Shown: positions 28,413-38,251 of the stretch, piece after piece
Layout: the number at the start of each line of letters is the position of its first letter
Position numbering within the stretch: position 1 is the first letter of the stretch
Assembly: GCF_901482605.1 (NCBI RefSeq)
Contig: NZ_LR590481.1
Coordinates: forward strand, 2,542,001 to 2,606,000
Source: Hathewaya histolytica
Lineage (GTDB): Bacteria > Bacillota > Clostridia > Clostridiales > Clostridiaceae
Reading direction: 5' to 3'
DNA: 64,000 bases
Program-made: the position numbers and the translations under genes
The notes under the pieces: model-generated
What the model was told of the DNA's origin: nothing
Databases searched by the model: none
The model's input: the letters and a program-made list of their open reading frames with translations, nothing else

Positions 28413-29039
28413 ATGAAAAAAACGTTTATAGATTTATTAGATAACTTAAGTAATAAAAACTATATGTATTATTTTTTAACCTACTTACTTTCACCTGTTA
28501 TTACAGGAGTTAAACCATCATCTACAATTACCCTAAAAAAAGAAATAAAAGATATGCTTAATGTTTGGAATGAAGATGAAGAAGAATACCTTAAAATGCT
28601 AGGATTAAAGCATATTATATTGAAAGAATATCCTGGTTCTAAAACTATTCTAATATATAATGAAAATAACTTAAAAAATATTCTATGTAAAGATGATAAT
28701 AAAAACTTTTTAAGTAATATAGGTTACTCTAGAAATCTAAACCTAAATGAATATTTATCTACTCTAAAATTAAGGTATGAAAAGTTTCATTGCCCTCATG
28801 AATTAGGGATATTCCTTGGTATTCCACTTTCTGATGTAAAAGCTTTTATGGACTGTTCTAAAGAAAAATGCTTAATGTGTGGTTATTGGAAAGTCTATGA
28901 AAATGAAGAGTTTGCTAAAAACATATTTAATTATTACGATAAATCCAAAGAAATAGTGATGAGCTATCTACTATCTGGCTTAACATTAGATCAGATAATA
29001 CCTAAAATATCCAACTCCTATGACTCCATAGCGTCATAG
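28413..29039 (+). CDS. DUF3793 family protein
   Basis: A 208-residue cytoplasmic protein of the DUF3793 family, common in Clostridia and of unknown function. The family core is visible in HCPHELGIFLGIPLSDVKAFM and CGYWKVYENEEFA, and there are several cysteines (FHCPHE, CSKEKCLMC). The ATG at 28413 is preceded by AAAGG at a long distance; an upstream ATG at 28377 has no ribosome site. The promoter carries a strong Fur box, so the gene is expected to be expressed when iron is scarce. DUF3793 genes are often near flavodoxin or iron genes, which fits. Confidence 0.85.
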   Translation: MKKTFIDLLDNLSNKNYMYYFLTYLLSPVITGVKPSSTITLKKEIKDMLNVWNEDEEEYLKMLGLKHIILKEYPGSKTILIYNENNLKNILCKDDNKNFLSNIGYSRNLNLNEYLSTLKLRYEKFHCPHELGIFLGIPLSDVKAFMDCSKEKCLMCGYWKVYENEEFAKNIFNYYDKSKEIVMSYLLSGLTLDQIIPKISNSYDSIAS

Positions 29040-29063
29040 ATACATCAAAACCATTTAAAAATT

Positions 29064-29102
29064 AAAAACACAAAGGATAAAGTTACAATCCATTGTGTTT
29101 TT
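29064..29102. terminator. Bidirectional terminator
   Basis: AAAAACACAA / TTGTGTTTTT with inner GGAT/ATCC, between the convergent DUF3793 and DUF1836 genes. Confidence 0.85.
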
Positions 29103-29118
29103 ATACTATATGTTACAT

Positions 29119-29700
29119 CTATTCATCTTTTATAATATTATCTAAGACACTCTCTGCAACCCTTTTATATAAATTACTCATAGTTACCAAAGATGTTAAA
29201 AGTAATATTTCGCCTATATAATCTTTGTCATGGTGATTTATTTCTTTTTGCATATTCTCTACATCATCCATACACTTATCTATATCCTCATAAAAATGAT
29301 CTACGTTTTTATCATAAAGATTTAGATACTTGGAGTAAACTTCTCTTAAATCACAAGGTTCACCTTTATTTATCTTTGTAACCATAGGTTCTAAAGAGTC
29401 CTTTATATCCCTTATGGAAAGAACTCCTTTAAGCTGATATATTAGACTTATAAGTATGAGGTGCTCTTTTGTATACTTTTTATTTTTAACTGGCATGAAG
29501 AGTTTGCCTTTTGCATAGTTGTTTATCATAGTTTTAGTTAAAACCTTATCATCATCATTTCTTAAGTTTTTAGAAAACTTTTGCTCAAATAATTGAATTA
29601 CTTGATCCATATATAAATCTATTTCTGGTATATCATTTAATAGTATATTTTCCTTAATATTTAAATTTTCTATAAGCTCTTTCATTTCTTTCTTTTGCAT
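29119..29700 (-). CDS. DUF1836 domain protein, putative DNA-binding
   Basis: A 193-residue protein of the DUF1836 family. The N-terminal half resembles a MerR-like helix-turn-helix: LTKTMINNYAKGKLFMPVKN is the recognition-type segment seen in this family, followed by YTKEHLILISLIYQLKGVLS. The second half is helical. The start ATG at 29700 follows GGACGGTG. Members are presumed transcription regulators. It is monocistronic and its targets are unknown. Confidence 0.82.
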   Translation of the reverse strand: MQKKEMKELIENLNIKENILLNDIPEIDLYMDQVIQLFEQKFSKNLRNDDDKVLTKTMINNYAKGKLFMPVKNKKYTKEHLILISLIYQLKGVLSIRDIKDSLEPMVTKINKGEPCDLREVYSKYLNLYDKNVDHFYEDIDKCMDDVENMQKEINHHDKDYIGEILLLTSLVTMSNLYKRVAESVLDNIIKDE

Positions 29701-29917
29701 ATAAACACCGTCCTATGTAGATATTAAAACTATATGACATAATATGAATAACATATTTCTGCAATAAAATAAATAGATTTATATAAAATAATTTATATAT
29801 ATTTTTTAACTATAATTTAACTTATAAAATATTGTACAAATATATAATAATGTGATAATATTATTATATCAAGATGTAGTTTTCAAAACTATATTATGTA
29901 ATGTGGAGGTTGTTAAT

Positions 29918-30565
29918 ATGAATTCACCTATTAGAGAACCTATTAATGGTATAACTCATTTAATTGGAGCTATTTTGTCTTTTGTAGCCTTAATAGCAAT
30001 GATTATTAAAACTTCGATATATAACCCAGAACCTTTAGGAATCACTGCTGTAATAATTTTTGGTATTAGCATGATACTTTTATATTCTGCTTCTGCTACA
30101 TACCACATGGTAGTTGCCTCTGAGAAGGTAATAAAATTTCTTAGAAGACTAGACCATTCTATGATATTTATTTTAATTGCTGGATCCTATACACCATTTT
30201 GCCTCATTGCACTGAGAGGTTTTACTGGTTGGATACTTTTTAGTATAATAATGTTTATAGCCCTTTGCGGTATAGTATTTAAAATGATTTGGTTTAAATG
30301 CCCGAGATGGCTTTGTACCTCAATATATATATGTATGGGATGGATAGCTGCTCTTGTTATATATCCATTATATACTAAAATCTCAGGAAAAGGTATATTT
30401 TGGTTAGTTTGTGGTGGTATCTTATATACAGTAGGTGGTTTAATTTACGGTACTAAGCCTAATTTTTTAAAACTTAAATATCTAGGCTTCCATGAGATAT
30501 TTCATATATTTATTATGCTTGGAACCTTAAGCCATTTTTTATGTGTATTTAAGTATGTTATTTAA
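29918..30565 (+). CDS. Hemolysin III family membrane protein
   Basis: A 215-residue, seven-segment membrane protein of the hemolysin III / PAQR-like family. The conserved metal-site motifs are SATYH, LDHSMIFILIAGSYTPF and FHEIFHIFIMLGTLSHF. The start is the ATG at 29918 after GTGGAGG; a longer frame from 29852 lacks a ribosome site. Despite the name, the bacterial proteins are not established toxins. Members are proposed to be membrane hydrolases or homeostasis factors. Confidence 0.92.
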   Translation: MNSPIREPINGITHLIGAILSFVALIAMIIKTSIYNPEPLGITAVIIFGISMILLYSASATYHMVVASEKVIKFLRRLDHSMIFILIAGSYTPFCLIALRGFTGWILFSIIMFIALCGIVFKMIWFKCPRWLCTSIYICMGWIAALVIYPLYTKISGKGIFWLVCGGILYTVGGLIYGTKPNFLKLKYLGFHEIFHIFIMLGTLSHFLCVFKYVI

Positions 30566-30586
30566 TCCTCTTAATATTCCCTAAAC

Positions 30587-30625
30587 AAAAGATTGTGTTA
30601 GCAACAGGATTGCACACAATCTTTT
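30587..30625 (+). terminator. Terminator of the hemolysin III gene
   Basis: AAAAGATTGTGT / ACACAATCTTTT stem followed by TATATT, 21 bp after the stop. Confidence 0.9.
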
Positions 30626-30768
30626 TATATTATACTTATTGAAATAATAACAAAAAATTATATAGGTAATTATTGTTATTACTATAATTTTAATCCCTAA
30701 ATATGATATAATAATATAGTAAATACTTTGATTATCAAACTATTTTTTATTTAAGTGAGGTATTGTAA

Positions 30769-31848
30769 ATGAATTTAAAATCATTAAAAATAGGAAATTT
30801 AGAAGCAAAACTACCTATAGTACAAGGTGGAATGGGTATTGGTGTTTCTCTTTCTAATCTCGCTTCTGCTGTTGCTCGTTGTGGTGGTATTGGAATAATA
30901 TCTGCAGCACAAATAGGTTTTAAGGAAAAAGATTTTAGAAAAGATACACTGTCTGCCAATATAACAGCCTTAAAGTTCCATATAAAAGCAGCTCTCAAAA
31001 AAGCTGGGAATGGTATTATAGGTGTTAACATAATGTGTGCATCTAAAAATTATACAGAACTTGTACAATGTTCTATAGAAGCTGGTGCTCAAATTATAAT
31101 GTCTGGTGCTGGGCTTCCAATAAACTTACCAGAACTTTGTAAGAACTCTGATATTAAAATGGTTCCCATAATTTCTTCAAGAAAAGCTGCCTCTGTTATT
31201 TTAAGATTATGGAGCAAAAAATATGATATAGTTCCTGATGCCATAGTTCTTGAAGGGCCTGAAGCTGGAGGTCATCTTGGTTTTAAAAGCGAAAATATAG
31301 AGAATGCAAAGAAAAGCTTTTATAATGAAATTAAAGAAGTCTTGTTAGAAACAAAATCCTTTGAAGAAAAATATCATAAAAATATTCCTCTTATTGTAGG
31401 CGGTGGAATATATGATGGTTACGATATTTCAAAAGTGATGTCCCTAGGAGCTTCTGGGGTTCAGATAGGAACTCGATTTGTTGCAACGGAAGAATGCGAT
31501 GCTCATATTAATTATAAACTAGCTTATGTAAATGCTAAAAAAGAAGATATAAAAATAATCGCAAGCCCTGTTGGTATGCCTGGAAGAGCACTCTTTAATA
31601 ACTTCGTAAAATTATCTGAAGAAGGCCCTATAAAAGTTAAGAAATGTTTTAAATGTCTATCTCACTGCAACCCTGCAACTACCCCCTATTGTATTACGGA
31701 TGCTCTAATAAATGCAGTAGAAGGTGATGTAGCTAACGGACTCATATTCTGTGGAACCAATGGTTATAAAATCAATAAGATAGTTTCAGTAAGAGAGTTG
31801 ATTAATGAATTGCTAAAAGAAGTAAAAGAATTTAAAAATAATGATTAA
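30769..31848 (+). CDS. Nitronate monooxygenase family flavoprotein
   Basis: A 359-residue FMN-binding TIM-barrel enzyme of the nitronate monooxygenase / 2-nitropropane dioxygenase family. Motifs: LPIVQGGMGIGVSLSNLASAV (phosphate-binding start), MSGAGLPINLPEL, EGPEAGGHLGF (catalytic-site His), and IPLIVGGGIYDGYDISKVMSLGASGVQIGTRF (about 205-236; see sequence). A cysteine-rich stretch follows (KKCFKCLSHCNPATTPYC), seen in clostridial members. The start ATG follows AAGTGAGG. In anaerobes the oxygenase reaction is unlikely to be the native one. FabK-like reductases share the fold, so the exact reaction is open. Confidence 0.85.
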   Translation: MNLKSLKIGNLEAKLPIVQGGMGIGVSLSNLASAVARCGGIGIISAAQIGFKEKDFRKDTLSANITALKFHIKAALKKAGNGIIGVNIMCASKNYTELVQCSIEAGAQIIMSGAGLPINLPELCKNSDIKMVPIISSRKAASVILRLWSKKYDIVPDAIVLEGPEAGGHLGFKSENIENAKKSFYNEIKEVLLETKSFEEKYHKNIPLIVGGGIYDGYDISKVMSLGASGVQIGTRFVATEECDAHINYKLAYVNAKKEDIKIIASPVGMPGRALFNNFVKLSEEGPIKVKKCFKCLSHCNPATTPYCITDALINAVEGDVANGLIFCGTNGYKINKIVSVRELINELLKEVKEFKNND

Positions 31849-31888
31849 AAATATTTTTTAGCTTTTGCCTTAAACTTACCTTAAAAAT

Positions 31889-31935
31889 AAAAGATTTATC
31901 TCTATCACAATAATTAGATAGAGATAAATCTTTTT
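31889..31935. terminator. Strong bidirectional terminator
   Basis: AAAGATTTATCTCTATC / GATAGAGATAAATCTTTTT, 40 bp after the nitronate monooxygenase stop, between convergent genes. Confidence 0.9.
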
Positions 31936-31995
31936 ATACACATAAAGATATATTAAGTCCGTAAAACTTTACAGTTATTGTCTTTAATCTATTTT

Positions 31996-33552
31996 TTATA
32001 TAACCTTAGTCGACCATCCTTCTACATTCCAAATATCGGTAACCCAGTCTTCATAAAATTCTGGTTCGTGTGACACCAAAAGTACAGTCCCTTTAAATTC
32101 TCTTAGAGCCTTTTTAAGTTCTTCTTTTGCCTCTACATCTAAATGATTTGTAGGTTCGTCTAATACTAAGAAATTAGCTTCTTTTAACATAAGCTTACAA
32201 AGTCTAACCTTTGCATTCTCTCCCCCACTTAAAACCATCATCTTACTTTCAATATGCTCTGTGGTAAGCCCACACTTTGCAAGAGCAGCTCTTACTTCTC
32301 CATTGCCCAAACTTGGGAATTCATCCCACACTTCATCTAAAGCTGTATTTTTATTATCTTTTCCACTTTCCTGCTCAAAATAACCTGTATATAAATAGTC
32401 ACCCAGACTAACTTTACCTGAAATAGGTTTTATTATCCCTAGTAAAGTTTTAAGTAAAGTTGTCTTACCAAGACCATTGACCCCTCTTATGGCTATCTTT
32501 TCTCCTCTTTCTAAGGAGACGTTTACAGGCTTAGTAAGAGGACTATCATACCCTAATATAAGTTCTTCAGTCTTAAAAATTACCCTTCCTGATGCTCTAG
32601 ACTCTGTAAATCTGAATGTAGGTTTTATCCTCTCTCTTGGTTTTTCCAGAACATCCATCTTTTCTAATTGTTTTTGCCTTGATTTAGCTCTTCCTTTAGT
32701 TGAAAATCTAGCTTTATTCCTTGCTATGAAATCTTCCATCTTTTCTATTTCTTTTTGTTGTCTTTCATAGGCTTGTTTTTCTTGTCTAACTTTAATTTCA
32801 TTCATTTGTAGAAAATGCTCATATGTACCTTTATATCTTGTTATTTCACCATTCTCCACATGATATATTACATTTACTACTGAACTCATAAAAGATTCAT
32901 CGTGAGAAACTAATATGAATGCATTCTCATATTCTTGTAGATATTTCTTTAACCACTCTATGTGTTCTGTATCCAAATAATTTGTAGGCTCATCTAATAT
33001 TAATATCATAGGTTTTTGAAGTAATAATTTAGTTAAAAGTACTTTAGTTCTTTGTCCACCACTAAGTTCATCTACATTTTTATCTAGTCCTATATCCATA
33101 AGTCCCAAACCTGATGCTACTTCTTGAATTTTAGCATCAATAGCATAAAACCCGCTATCCTCTAATATGGTTTGTATATCCCCTACATCTTCCATCATTT
33201 TATTAACTTCTTCTTCTGAAACTTCACCCATTTTTTCATACATGCCCATCATTTCTGCTTCCAAATCGAACATACCCTGAAAAGCTTCTCTTAAAACTTC
33301 TCTTATATTTTTCCCTTCTCCCAGTTCACTATGCTGATCTAAATAACCATAAGTTATTCTATTACACCATTGCACTTTACCCTCATCTGGCATTAATTTA
33401 CCTGTAATTATGTTTATAAAAGTACTCTTCCCCTCTCCATTAGCTCCAACCAAGCCAACATGCTCCCCTTTTAGAAGTCTAAAAGATACATTCTCTAATA
33501 TTTGTCTTCCTCCAAAGCTGTGGCTTACATTTTCAACATTTAAAATACTCAT
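31996..33552 (-). CDS. ABC-F family ATPase
   Basis: A 518-residue soluble protein with two ABC ATPase domains and no membrane segments, typical of the ABC-F translation-factor group. First domain: GANGEGKSTF, VDELSGGQRTKVLL, LILDEPTNYLDTEHIEWL. Second domain: GVNGLGKTTLL, MVLSGGENAKVRLC, LVLDEPTNHLDVEAKEEL. Between them lies a charged linker (P-site tRNA interaction motif region, about 240-310). The start ATG at 33552 follows GAGGAG; a longer frame from 33591 is unlikely. It looks most like the YbiT/YkpA-type housekeeping group rather than a resistance factor, but this is inference. Confidence 0.9.
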   Translation of the reverse strand: MSILNVENVSHSFGGRQILENVSFRLLKGEHVGLVGANGEGKSTFINIITGKLMPDEGKVQWCNRITYGYLDQHSELGEGKNIREVLREAFQGMFDLEAEMMGMYEKMGEVSEEEVNKMMEDVGDIQTILEDSGFYAIDAKIQEVASGLGLMDIGLDKNVDELSGGQRTKVLLTKLLLQKPMILILDEPTNYLDTEHIEWLKKYLQEYENAFILVSHDESFMSSVVNVIYHVENGEITRYKGTYEHFLQMNEIKVRQEKQAYERQQKEIEKMEDFIARNKARFSTKGRAKSRQKQLEKMDVLEKPRERIKPTFRFTESRASGRVIFKTEELILGYDSPLTKPVNVSLERGEKIAIRGVNGLGKTTLLKTLLGIIKPISGKVSLGDYLYTGYFEQESGKDNKNTALDEVWDEFPSLGNGEVRAALAKCGLTTEHIESKMMVLSGGENAKVRLCKLMLKEANFLVLDEPTNHLDVEAKEELKKALREFKGTVLLVSHEPEFYEDWVTDIWNVEGWSTKVI

Positions 33553-33736
33553 TTTTCTTCTCCTCAATAAATTTATATCTACTACCAACATTGTCTATTA
33601 AGTTTCTTAAATCTATATACTAAAATATATCATATACCTAAATTATAATACAATAGACAAATTGTACCGATTCTATGATTTTAATTTTTTATGTTATATT
33701 GTTGATACTTATACTTTTCTTTAATAAATATATAAC

Positions 33737-33772
33737 AAAAAAGCAACCTAAAATGTACTTTAGACTGCTTTT
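33737..33772 (-). terminator. Terminator of the DEAD-box helicase gene
   Basis: AAAAGCA...CTAAA / TTTTAGG..TGCTTTTTT hairpin on the minus strand, 13 bp after the stop. Confidence 0.75.
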
Positions 33773-33784
33773 AGAATTATACTA

Positions 33785-35362
33785 TTATCTTTTCTTTGAC
33801 TTAGTAGACACTTCAATCTTAAGTTTTCTTCCTAGGAATTTCTTACCTGAGCAATTCGTGATTATGTTTTTAACAACATCCTCTTGTACATTTATAAATG
33901 AAAACTTTTCTAAAATATCTATAGTTCCTATATGTTCTTTGCCTATACCAGAATTCTCATCGATGAATTCTAATAATTTTTTAGGAGATAATTTATCAAT
34001 ACGACCAACTGTTAAGAATAATCTTACATAGTTTGCCTTATCTTCTATAATATCTTCTGTATAATCAAAACTCACTTCTTTATTATATATCAAGCTCATT
34101 AAGGCTGCTGCCATATTTTCTGCACTTATTTTCTCACTTGAATTTTCTATAACAGATAAGAACTTCTTATAATCATCTGTTTCAATATTTTTGTATACCC
34201 TATTAAGTATATCTTCACACTTTGAATTAAATATATCTTCAATCTTTGGAAGATCTTTTCTATCTATCTTGCCTTTAGTATGTTTTTCTATTTGTCTTAT
34301 AGTACCAAGTTCTCTTCCAGTAACTATTGTATAAGCTACTCCTTGTTTATTTGCTCTACCAGTTCTTCCAATTCTATGAACATAAGATTCTACATCTTGT
34401 GGAAGGTCATAGTTTATAACATGTGTTACATTTTCTACATCGATACCTCTCGCTGCAACATCTGTTGCTACTAAGAATTTAAGATTTCCTTCTTTAAACT
34501 TTCTTAAAGTATTCATTCTTTGATTTTGGCTCATGTCACCATGCATGCCTTCCACACTATAACCTCTAGATTGCATAGATTCTACTAACTCATCTACACC
34601 TCTTTTAGTTTTACAGAATATTATAGCTGCTTCTGGATTATCTACATCAATTATTCTACAGAATGCTTCAAATCTCTTTTTAGGTTTAACTTCAAAATAA
34701 TACTGCTCAACTGAAGATACAGTCATAGATTTTTTAACTACTGCTATGTGCTTTGCATCTTTCTTCATATATCTTTTAGCTAAATTCTTAATTTCCTTAG
34801 GCATAGTAGCTGAGAATAGTAAAGTTTGTCTGTCCTCTTTACAATTCTTAACTATGTCTTCTATATCTTGAATAAAGCCCATATTAAGCATTTCATCTGC
34901 TTCGTCAAGGATAAGAAAATCTACATAACTTAAATTAATAACTTTTCTACGTATAAGATCTAATACTCTTCCAGGAGTACCTACAATTATATCTACACCT
35001 CTTTTGATAGCTCTTATTTGTTTTTCTATGCTATAGCCACCATATACTGCTAATAATTCCATATCCATATACTTAGATATACGGCTTAATTCCTCACTTA
35101 CTTGAATAGCTAATTCTCTAGTTGGTGCAAGTACTATACTCTTAATTTGTCCTTTAGATTTAACCAAGTTATTTAGCATAGGCGCTCCAAATGCTAAGGT
35201 CTTTCCTGTACCTGTTTGTGCTTGACCTATTACATCCTCACCTTGTAACAATACTGGTATAACTTGCTCTTGAATTTGTGATGGTTCTGTAAATCCCATG
35301 TAGTCTATAGCTTTAAGCACTTCTGCTTTAAGCCCTAAATTATAAAATTTATTTTTTTCCAA
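33785..35362 (-). CDS. DEAD-box RNA helicase with C-terminal RNA-binding domain
   Basis: A 525-residue ATP-dependent RNA helicase. N-terminal motor motifs: AQTGTGKTLAFGAP (I), APTRELAIQ (Ia), TPGRVLD (Ib), LILDEADEMLNMGF (II), LFSATMP (III), ATDVAARGIDVENV (V) and YVHRIGRTGRA (VI). The last 80 residues (YVRLFLTVGRIDKLSPKKLL onwards) match the DbpA-type RNA-binding domain, which in relatives targets 23S rRNA hairpin 92. The long frame opens at 35380, but GAGGT there is the ribosome site for the TTG at 35362, six bases on. A role in ribosome assembly or cold growth is inferred from family. Confidence 0.93.
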   Translation of the reverse strand: MEKNKFYNLGLKAEVLKAIDYMGFTEPSQIQEQVIPVLLQGEDVIGQAQTGTGKTLAFGAPMLNNLVKSKGQIKSIVLAPTRELAIQVSEELSRISKYMDMELLAVYGGYSIEKQIRAIKRGVDIIVGTPGRVLDLIRRKVINLSYVDFLILDEADEMLNMGFIQDIEDIVKNCKEDRQTLLFSATMPKEIKNLAKRYMKKDAKHIAVVKKSMTVSSVEQYYFEVKPKKRFEAFCRIIDVDNPEAAIIFCKTKRGVDELVESMQSRGYSVEGMHGDMSQNQRMNTLRKFKEGNLKFLVATDVAARGIDVENVTHVINYDLPQDVESYVHRIGRTGRANKQGVAYTIVTGRELGTIRQIEKHTKGKIDRKDLPKIEDIFNSKCEDILNRVYKNIETDDYKKFLSVIENSSEKISAENMAAALMSLIYNKEVSFDYTEDIIEDKANYVRLFLTVGRIDKLSPKKLLEFIDENSGIGKEHIGTIDILEKFSFINVQEDVVKNIITNCSGKKFLGRKLKIEVSTKSKKR

Positions 35363-35439
35363 ACTTTTTACCTCTTTCAATTTAATATTTATTTCTTTTG
35401 TATTATGCCCAATTGTAATAAAAAATTTATTACATAAAA

Positions 35440-35469
35440 AAACCCTACAAGACAGTTCTTATAGGGTTT
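35440..35469 (-). terminator. Terminator of the zinc-ribbon gene
   Basis: AAACCCTA(T)AAGA / TCTT(G)TAGGGTTT followed on the minus strand by TTTTATG, 18 bp after the stop and just upstream of the helicase gene. Confidence 0.88.
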
Positions 35470-35486
35470 ATGATTACAACGTTAAA

Positions 35487-35657
35487 TTATTTTCTAAAAC
35501 CTCTGTTGTTGTTTCTTTGTTGCTTTCTTGCTCTTCTACAATCTGCACATCTTTCAGGCTCATTTTCGAAACCTTTTTCTTTGTAGAAAGCTTGCTCGCC
35601 CTCTGTGAATAAGAATTCTTTACCACAATCTTTACAGTTTATTGCCTTATCTGCCAT
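35487..35657 (-). CDS. Small zinc-ribbon domain protein
   Basis: A 56-residue protein beginning MADKAINCKDCGKEF. Two CxxC pairs (NCKDCG and RCADCR) about 27 residues apart form a treble-clef/zinc-ribbon like PF13451, followed by a basic, Arg/Gln/Asn-rich tail ending NNNRGFRK. The ATG at 35657 follows AGGAGG. Such proteins are common in Clostridia, probably bind RNA or DNA, and have no known function. It is upstream of the DEAD-box helicase gene on the same strand, separated by a terminator; partial read-through could link them. Confidence 0.88.
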   Translation of the reverse strand: MADKAINCKDCGKEFLFTEGEQAFYKEKGFENEPERCADCRRARKQQRNNNRGFRK

Positions 35658-35838
35658 TTTAACATTCCTCCTATTTATACATTATAAGATTTAAAACTGA
35701 TGCACATACCGTTCCTTAAAGAGGAATGTTATTGATCGTGTTAAATCTTCATAGCACATAAAATCATCTATTGCAGTTATTATATCACTATATGTTTCCT
35801 TATGCAATAACTAATTTTGTAAATTTTTTTTATTTTTC

Positions 35839-38028
35839 TTAAATTTTCAGTTTTGATAATGCATCTGCCAAAGCTGAATTTAAAGGTCCTTCGTTCTCCT
35901 TTTGCATCTTTTTCATATACCTTGAAACATCCTTCTTATTAACCTTTTCATCCTTATTTCTATACTTCTTGTTGTAGGAAGAAAGTTTTTCTCTAAAAGA
36001 GCAGGTTGTACATACATAAATCTGGCCTTCCCCCTCACCTCTAAGTTCCAATTTCTTATGACATTGAGGACATCTAACATTTGTAAATTTGCTTATGGTC
36101 TCTCTATATCCACATTCCCTATCTTGACATACATTCATAATTCCATGTTTACCCTTAACTTCTAACATTAATTTGCCACAATCAGGACATTTTCGTCTTA
36201 TAAGATTGTCATGAACAAATTTATCATTGCTCATTTTTACTTCTTTTATTATATCCATAGTATAGTTTTTCATACCTTGAATAAAGTCTTTATTGTCTTT
36301 TTTACCTTTACTTATTAAATCTAATTCCCCTTCCCACTTCGCTGTTAAAAGTGGAGATTTTAAATCCTTAGGTACAAGATCTATAAGTTGTTTGCCCTTT
36401 GATGTTGGTATGATCTCTTTACCTTTCTTCTCTATATAAAACATATTAAATAACTTCTCTATTATATCCGCTCTTGTCGCTACTGTACCTATACCCCCTG
36501 TTTCTCCTAAGGTCTTAGCAGAAACCTTATCTAAGTGTACGTACTTTTGAGGGTTTTCCATAGCTGATAATAATGTACCTTCATTAAACCTAGAAGGAGC
36601 TTTTGTCTGAAGCTTTTCTAAATCTATAGAGTTTATACTTATGATATCTCCCTTTTTAAATTCAGGTAAAGTATCACTTTCTTTTAAATCTTCATTATCC
36701 TCTGAATTTAAATCTTCATCCTTATTATAAACTATCTTCCATCCCTTAGACTTAACCCTATTTCCTTTAACTACAAACTCTTCGTCCAAAATACTTGCGG
36801 AAACAGTAGTTTGAATATATTCATAAGGTGGGAGCATAACTGATAAAAATCTTCTTATAACAAGCTCATATATGTTCCTTTCCTCAGAACTTAAACGTGA
36901 TATTATAGCTCTCTCTTCTGTAGGGATTATAGCATGGTGATCTGAGACCTTATTGTTATCTACAAATCCCTTATGTGCTTTTATTTTATTTTTTAAGATT
37001 TCATTTGCAATAGCTTTATATTGTGGTATTGAAATAGTTTTTAACCTTTCTTCCAATGTATCTACAATATCTGAAGATATATATCTAGAATCTGTTCTAG
37101 GATAAGTTAAAATCTTATGATTTTCATATAACCTTTGCATAATAGATAGAGTTTGCTTTGCAGAATAACCAAATATTCTATTTGCATCTCTTTGAAGCTC
37201 AGTTAAGTCATAAAGAAGTGGTGCAAAATTCTTCTTGTAGTTTTCTTTAACATCTATAACCTTGCACTCTTTACCTTTAAGTTTGTTCACAATTTCATTA
37301 GCTTTATCTTCTTCGAAAATATTGCTATTTTTATCTTTTCCTATCCATTTAAGTTTAAATCCTTTATTCTTAGCCATTATATTGTAATAATTCTTAGGTT
37401 TAAAATTCTTTATCTCCTCTTCTCTTTCCACAATCATAGCTAAAGTTGGAGATTGAACGCGCCCTGCTGATAATTGAGCATTATACTTACAAGTTAGTGC
37501 TCTAGTTGCATTTATACCTACATACCAATCAGCCTCGGCTCTTCCTATAGCTGCTTTGTAAAGACTGTCATATTTATTTCCATTCTTTAAGTTTTTGAAC
37601 CCATCTAAAATTGCTTTATCTGTTTGAGATGATATCCAAAGACGTTTTAATGGTTTTTTAACATGTGCCTTTTCTATAATCCATCTAGCTACAAGTTCAC
37701 CCTCACGCCCTGCATCTGTAGCTATTATTATTTCATCTACATCTTTTCTATTCATCTGCTCTTTTACAGCATAAAATTGTTTTCCACTCTTCTTAATTAC
37801 AACAAGCTTTAATTTCTGTGGAAGCATAGGTAAGTCTTCCATCTTCCATGATTTATATCTATCGTCATAAGCTTCAGGATCAGCTAAAGTCACTAAATGT
37901 CCTAAAGCCCAAGTTACTATATATTTACTTCCTTCTAAACAACCATTACCCTTTTTATTGCATTTTAAAACTCTTGCAATTTCTCTAGCCACAGATGGCT
38001 TTTCTGCTAATACCAGTGATTTACCCAT
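35839..38028 (-). CDS. topB: DNA topoisomerase III
   Basis: A 729-residue type IA topoisomerase. The N-terminal TOPRIM domain starts LVLAEKPSVAREIARVL and includes ATDAGREGELVARWI. The active-site tyrosine is Tyr309 in ILTYPRTDSRYIS. FNEGTLLSAMENP and ETGGIGTVATRADIIEKLF are typical of TopB. The C-terminus carries two four-cysteine zinc ribbons (CPDCGKLM...CQDRECGY and CPQCHKKL...CTTCSF), then a charged tail. The ATG follows AAAGGAC. It resolves single-stranded and catenated DNA. No conjugative-element genes lie nearby, so this is probably the chromosomal copy. Confidence 0.96.
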   Translation of the reverse strand: MGKSLVLAEKPSVAREIARVLKCNKKGNGCLEGSKYIVTWALGHLVTLADPEAYDDRYKSWKMEDLPMLPQKLKLVVIKKSGKQFYAVKEQMNRKDVDEIIIATDAGREGELVARWIIEKAHVKKPLKRLWISSQTDKAILDGFKNLKNGNKYDSLYKAAIGRAEADWYVGINATRALTCKYNAQLSAGRVQSPTLAMIVEREEEIKNFKPKNYYNIMAKNKGFKLKWIGKDKNSNIFEEDKANEIVNKLKGKECKVIDVKENYKKNFAPLLYDLTELQRDANRIFGYSAKQTLSIMQRLYENHKILTYPRTDSRYISSDIVDTLEERLKTISIPQYKAIANEILKNKIKAHKGFVDNNKVSDHHAIIPTEERAIISRLSSEERNIYELVIRRFLSVMLPPYEYIQTTVSASILDEEFVVKGNRVKSKGWKIVYNKDEDLNSEDNEDLKESDTLPEFKKGDIISINSIDLEKLQTKAPSRFNEGTLLSAMENPQKYVHLDKVSAKTLGETGGIGTVATRADIIEKLFNMFYIEKKGKEIIPTSKGKQLIDLVPKDLKSPLLTAKWEGELDLISKGKKDNKDFIQGMKNYTMDIIKEVKMSNDKFVHDNLIRRKCPDCGKLMLEVKGKHGIMNVCQDRECGYRETISKFTNVRCPQCHKKLELRGEGEGQIYVCTTCSFREKLSSYNKKYRNKDEKVNKKDVSRYMKKMQKENEGPLNSALADALSKLKI

Positions 38029-38161
38029 AGTTTAAGTCCTTTCTCATTTAATATATAATCTTATAGTACCATATAAAATAGACTTCTGTGAACTCAATGT
38101 ATCAAATGTAAATACATTTCATATTGCCTTTTACTTCTGCTTATAAGTTTTCTAAAATAAC

Positions 38162-38211
38162 AAAACCCTCTCAAAATAAATAGCTTAACTATATACTTTA
38201 AAGAAGGTTTT
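38162..38211 (-). terminator. Terminator of the YfcC-like gene
   Basis: On the minus strand AAAACCTTCT pairs imperfectly with AGAGGGTTTT, followed by GTTATTTT; it lies 41 bp after the stop. Confidence 0.55.
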
Positions 38212-38251
38212 TCTAATTATATTATAATATTTTTACCTATATTATAGTGTT

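Noticed and set aside
33675-34031. Plus-strand frame of 118 codons opposite the DEAD-box gene
   Set aside because: Antisense to a well-conserved gene, crosses its terminator, and has no ribosome site.
35701-35760. Short GTTCCTT/AAGGAAT-type pairing upstream of the zinc-ribbon gene
   Set aside because: Stem too short and no T-run; not convincing as terminator or riboswitch.
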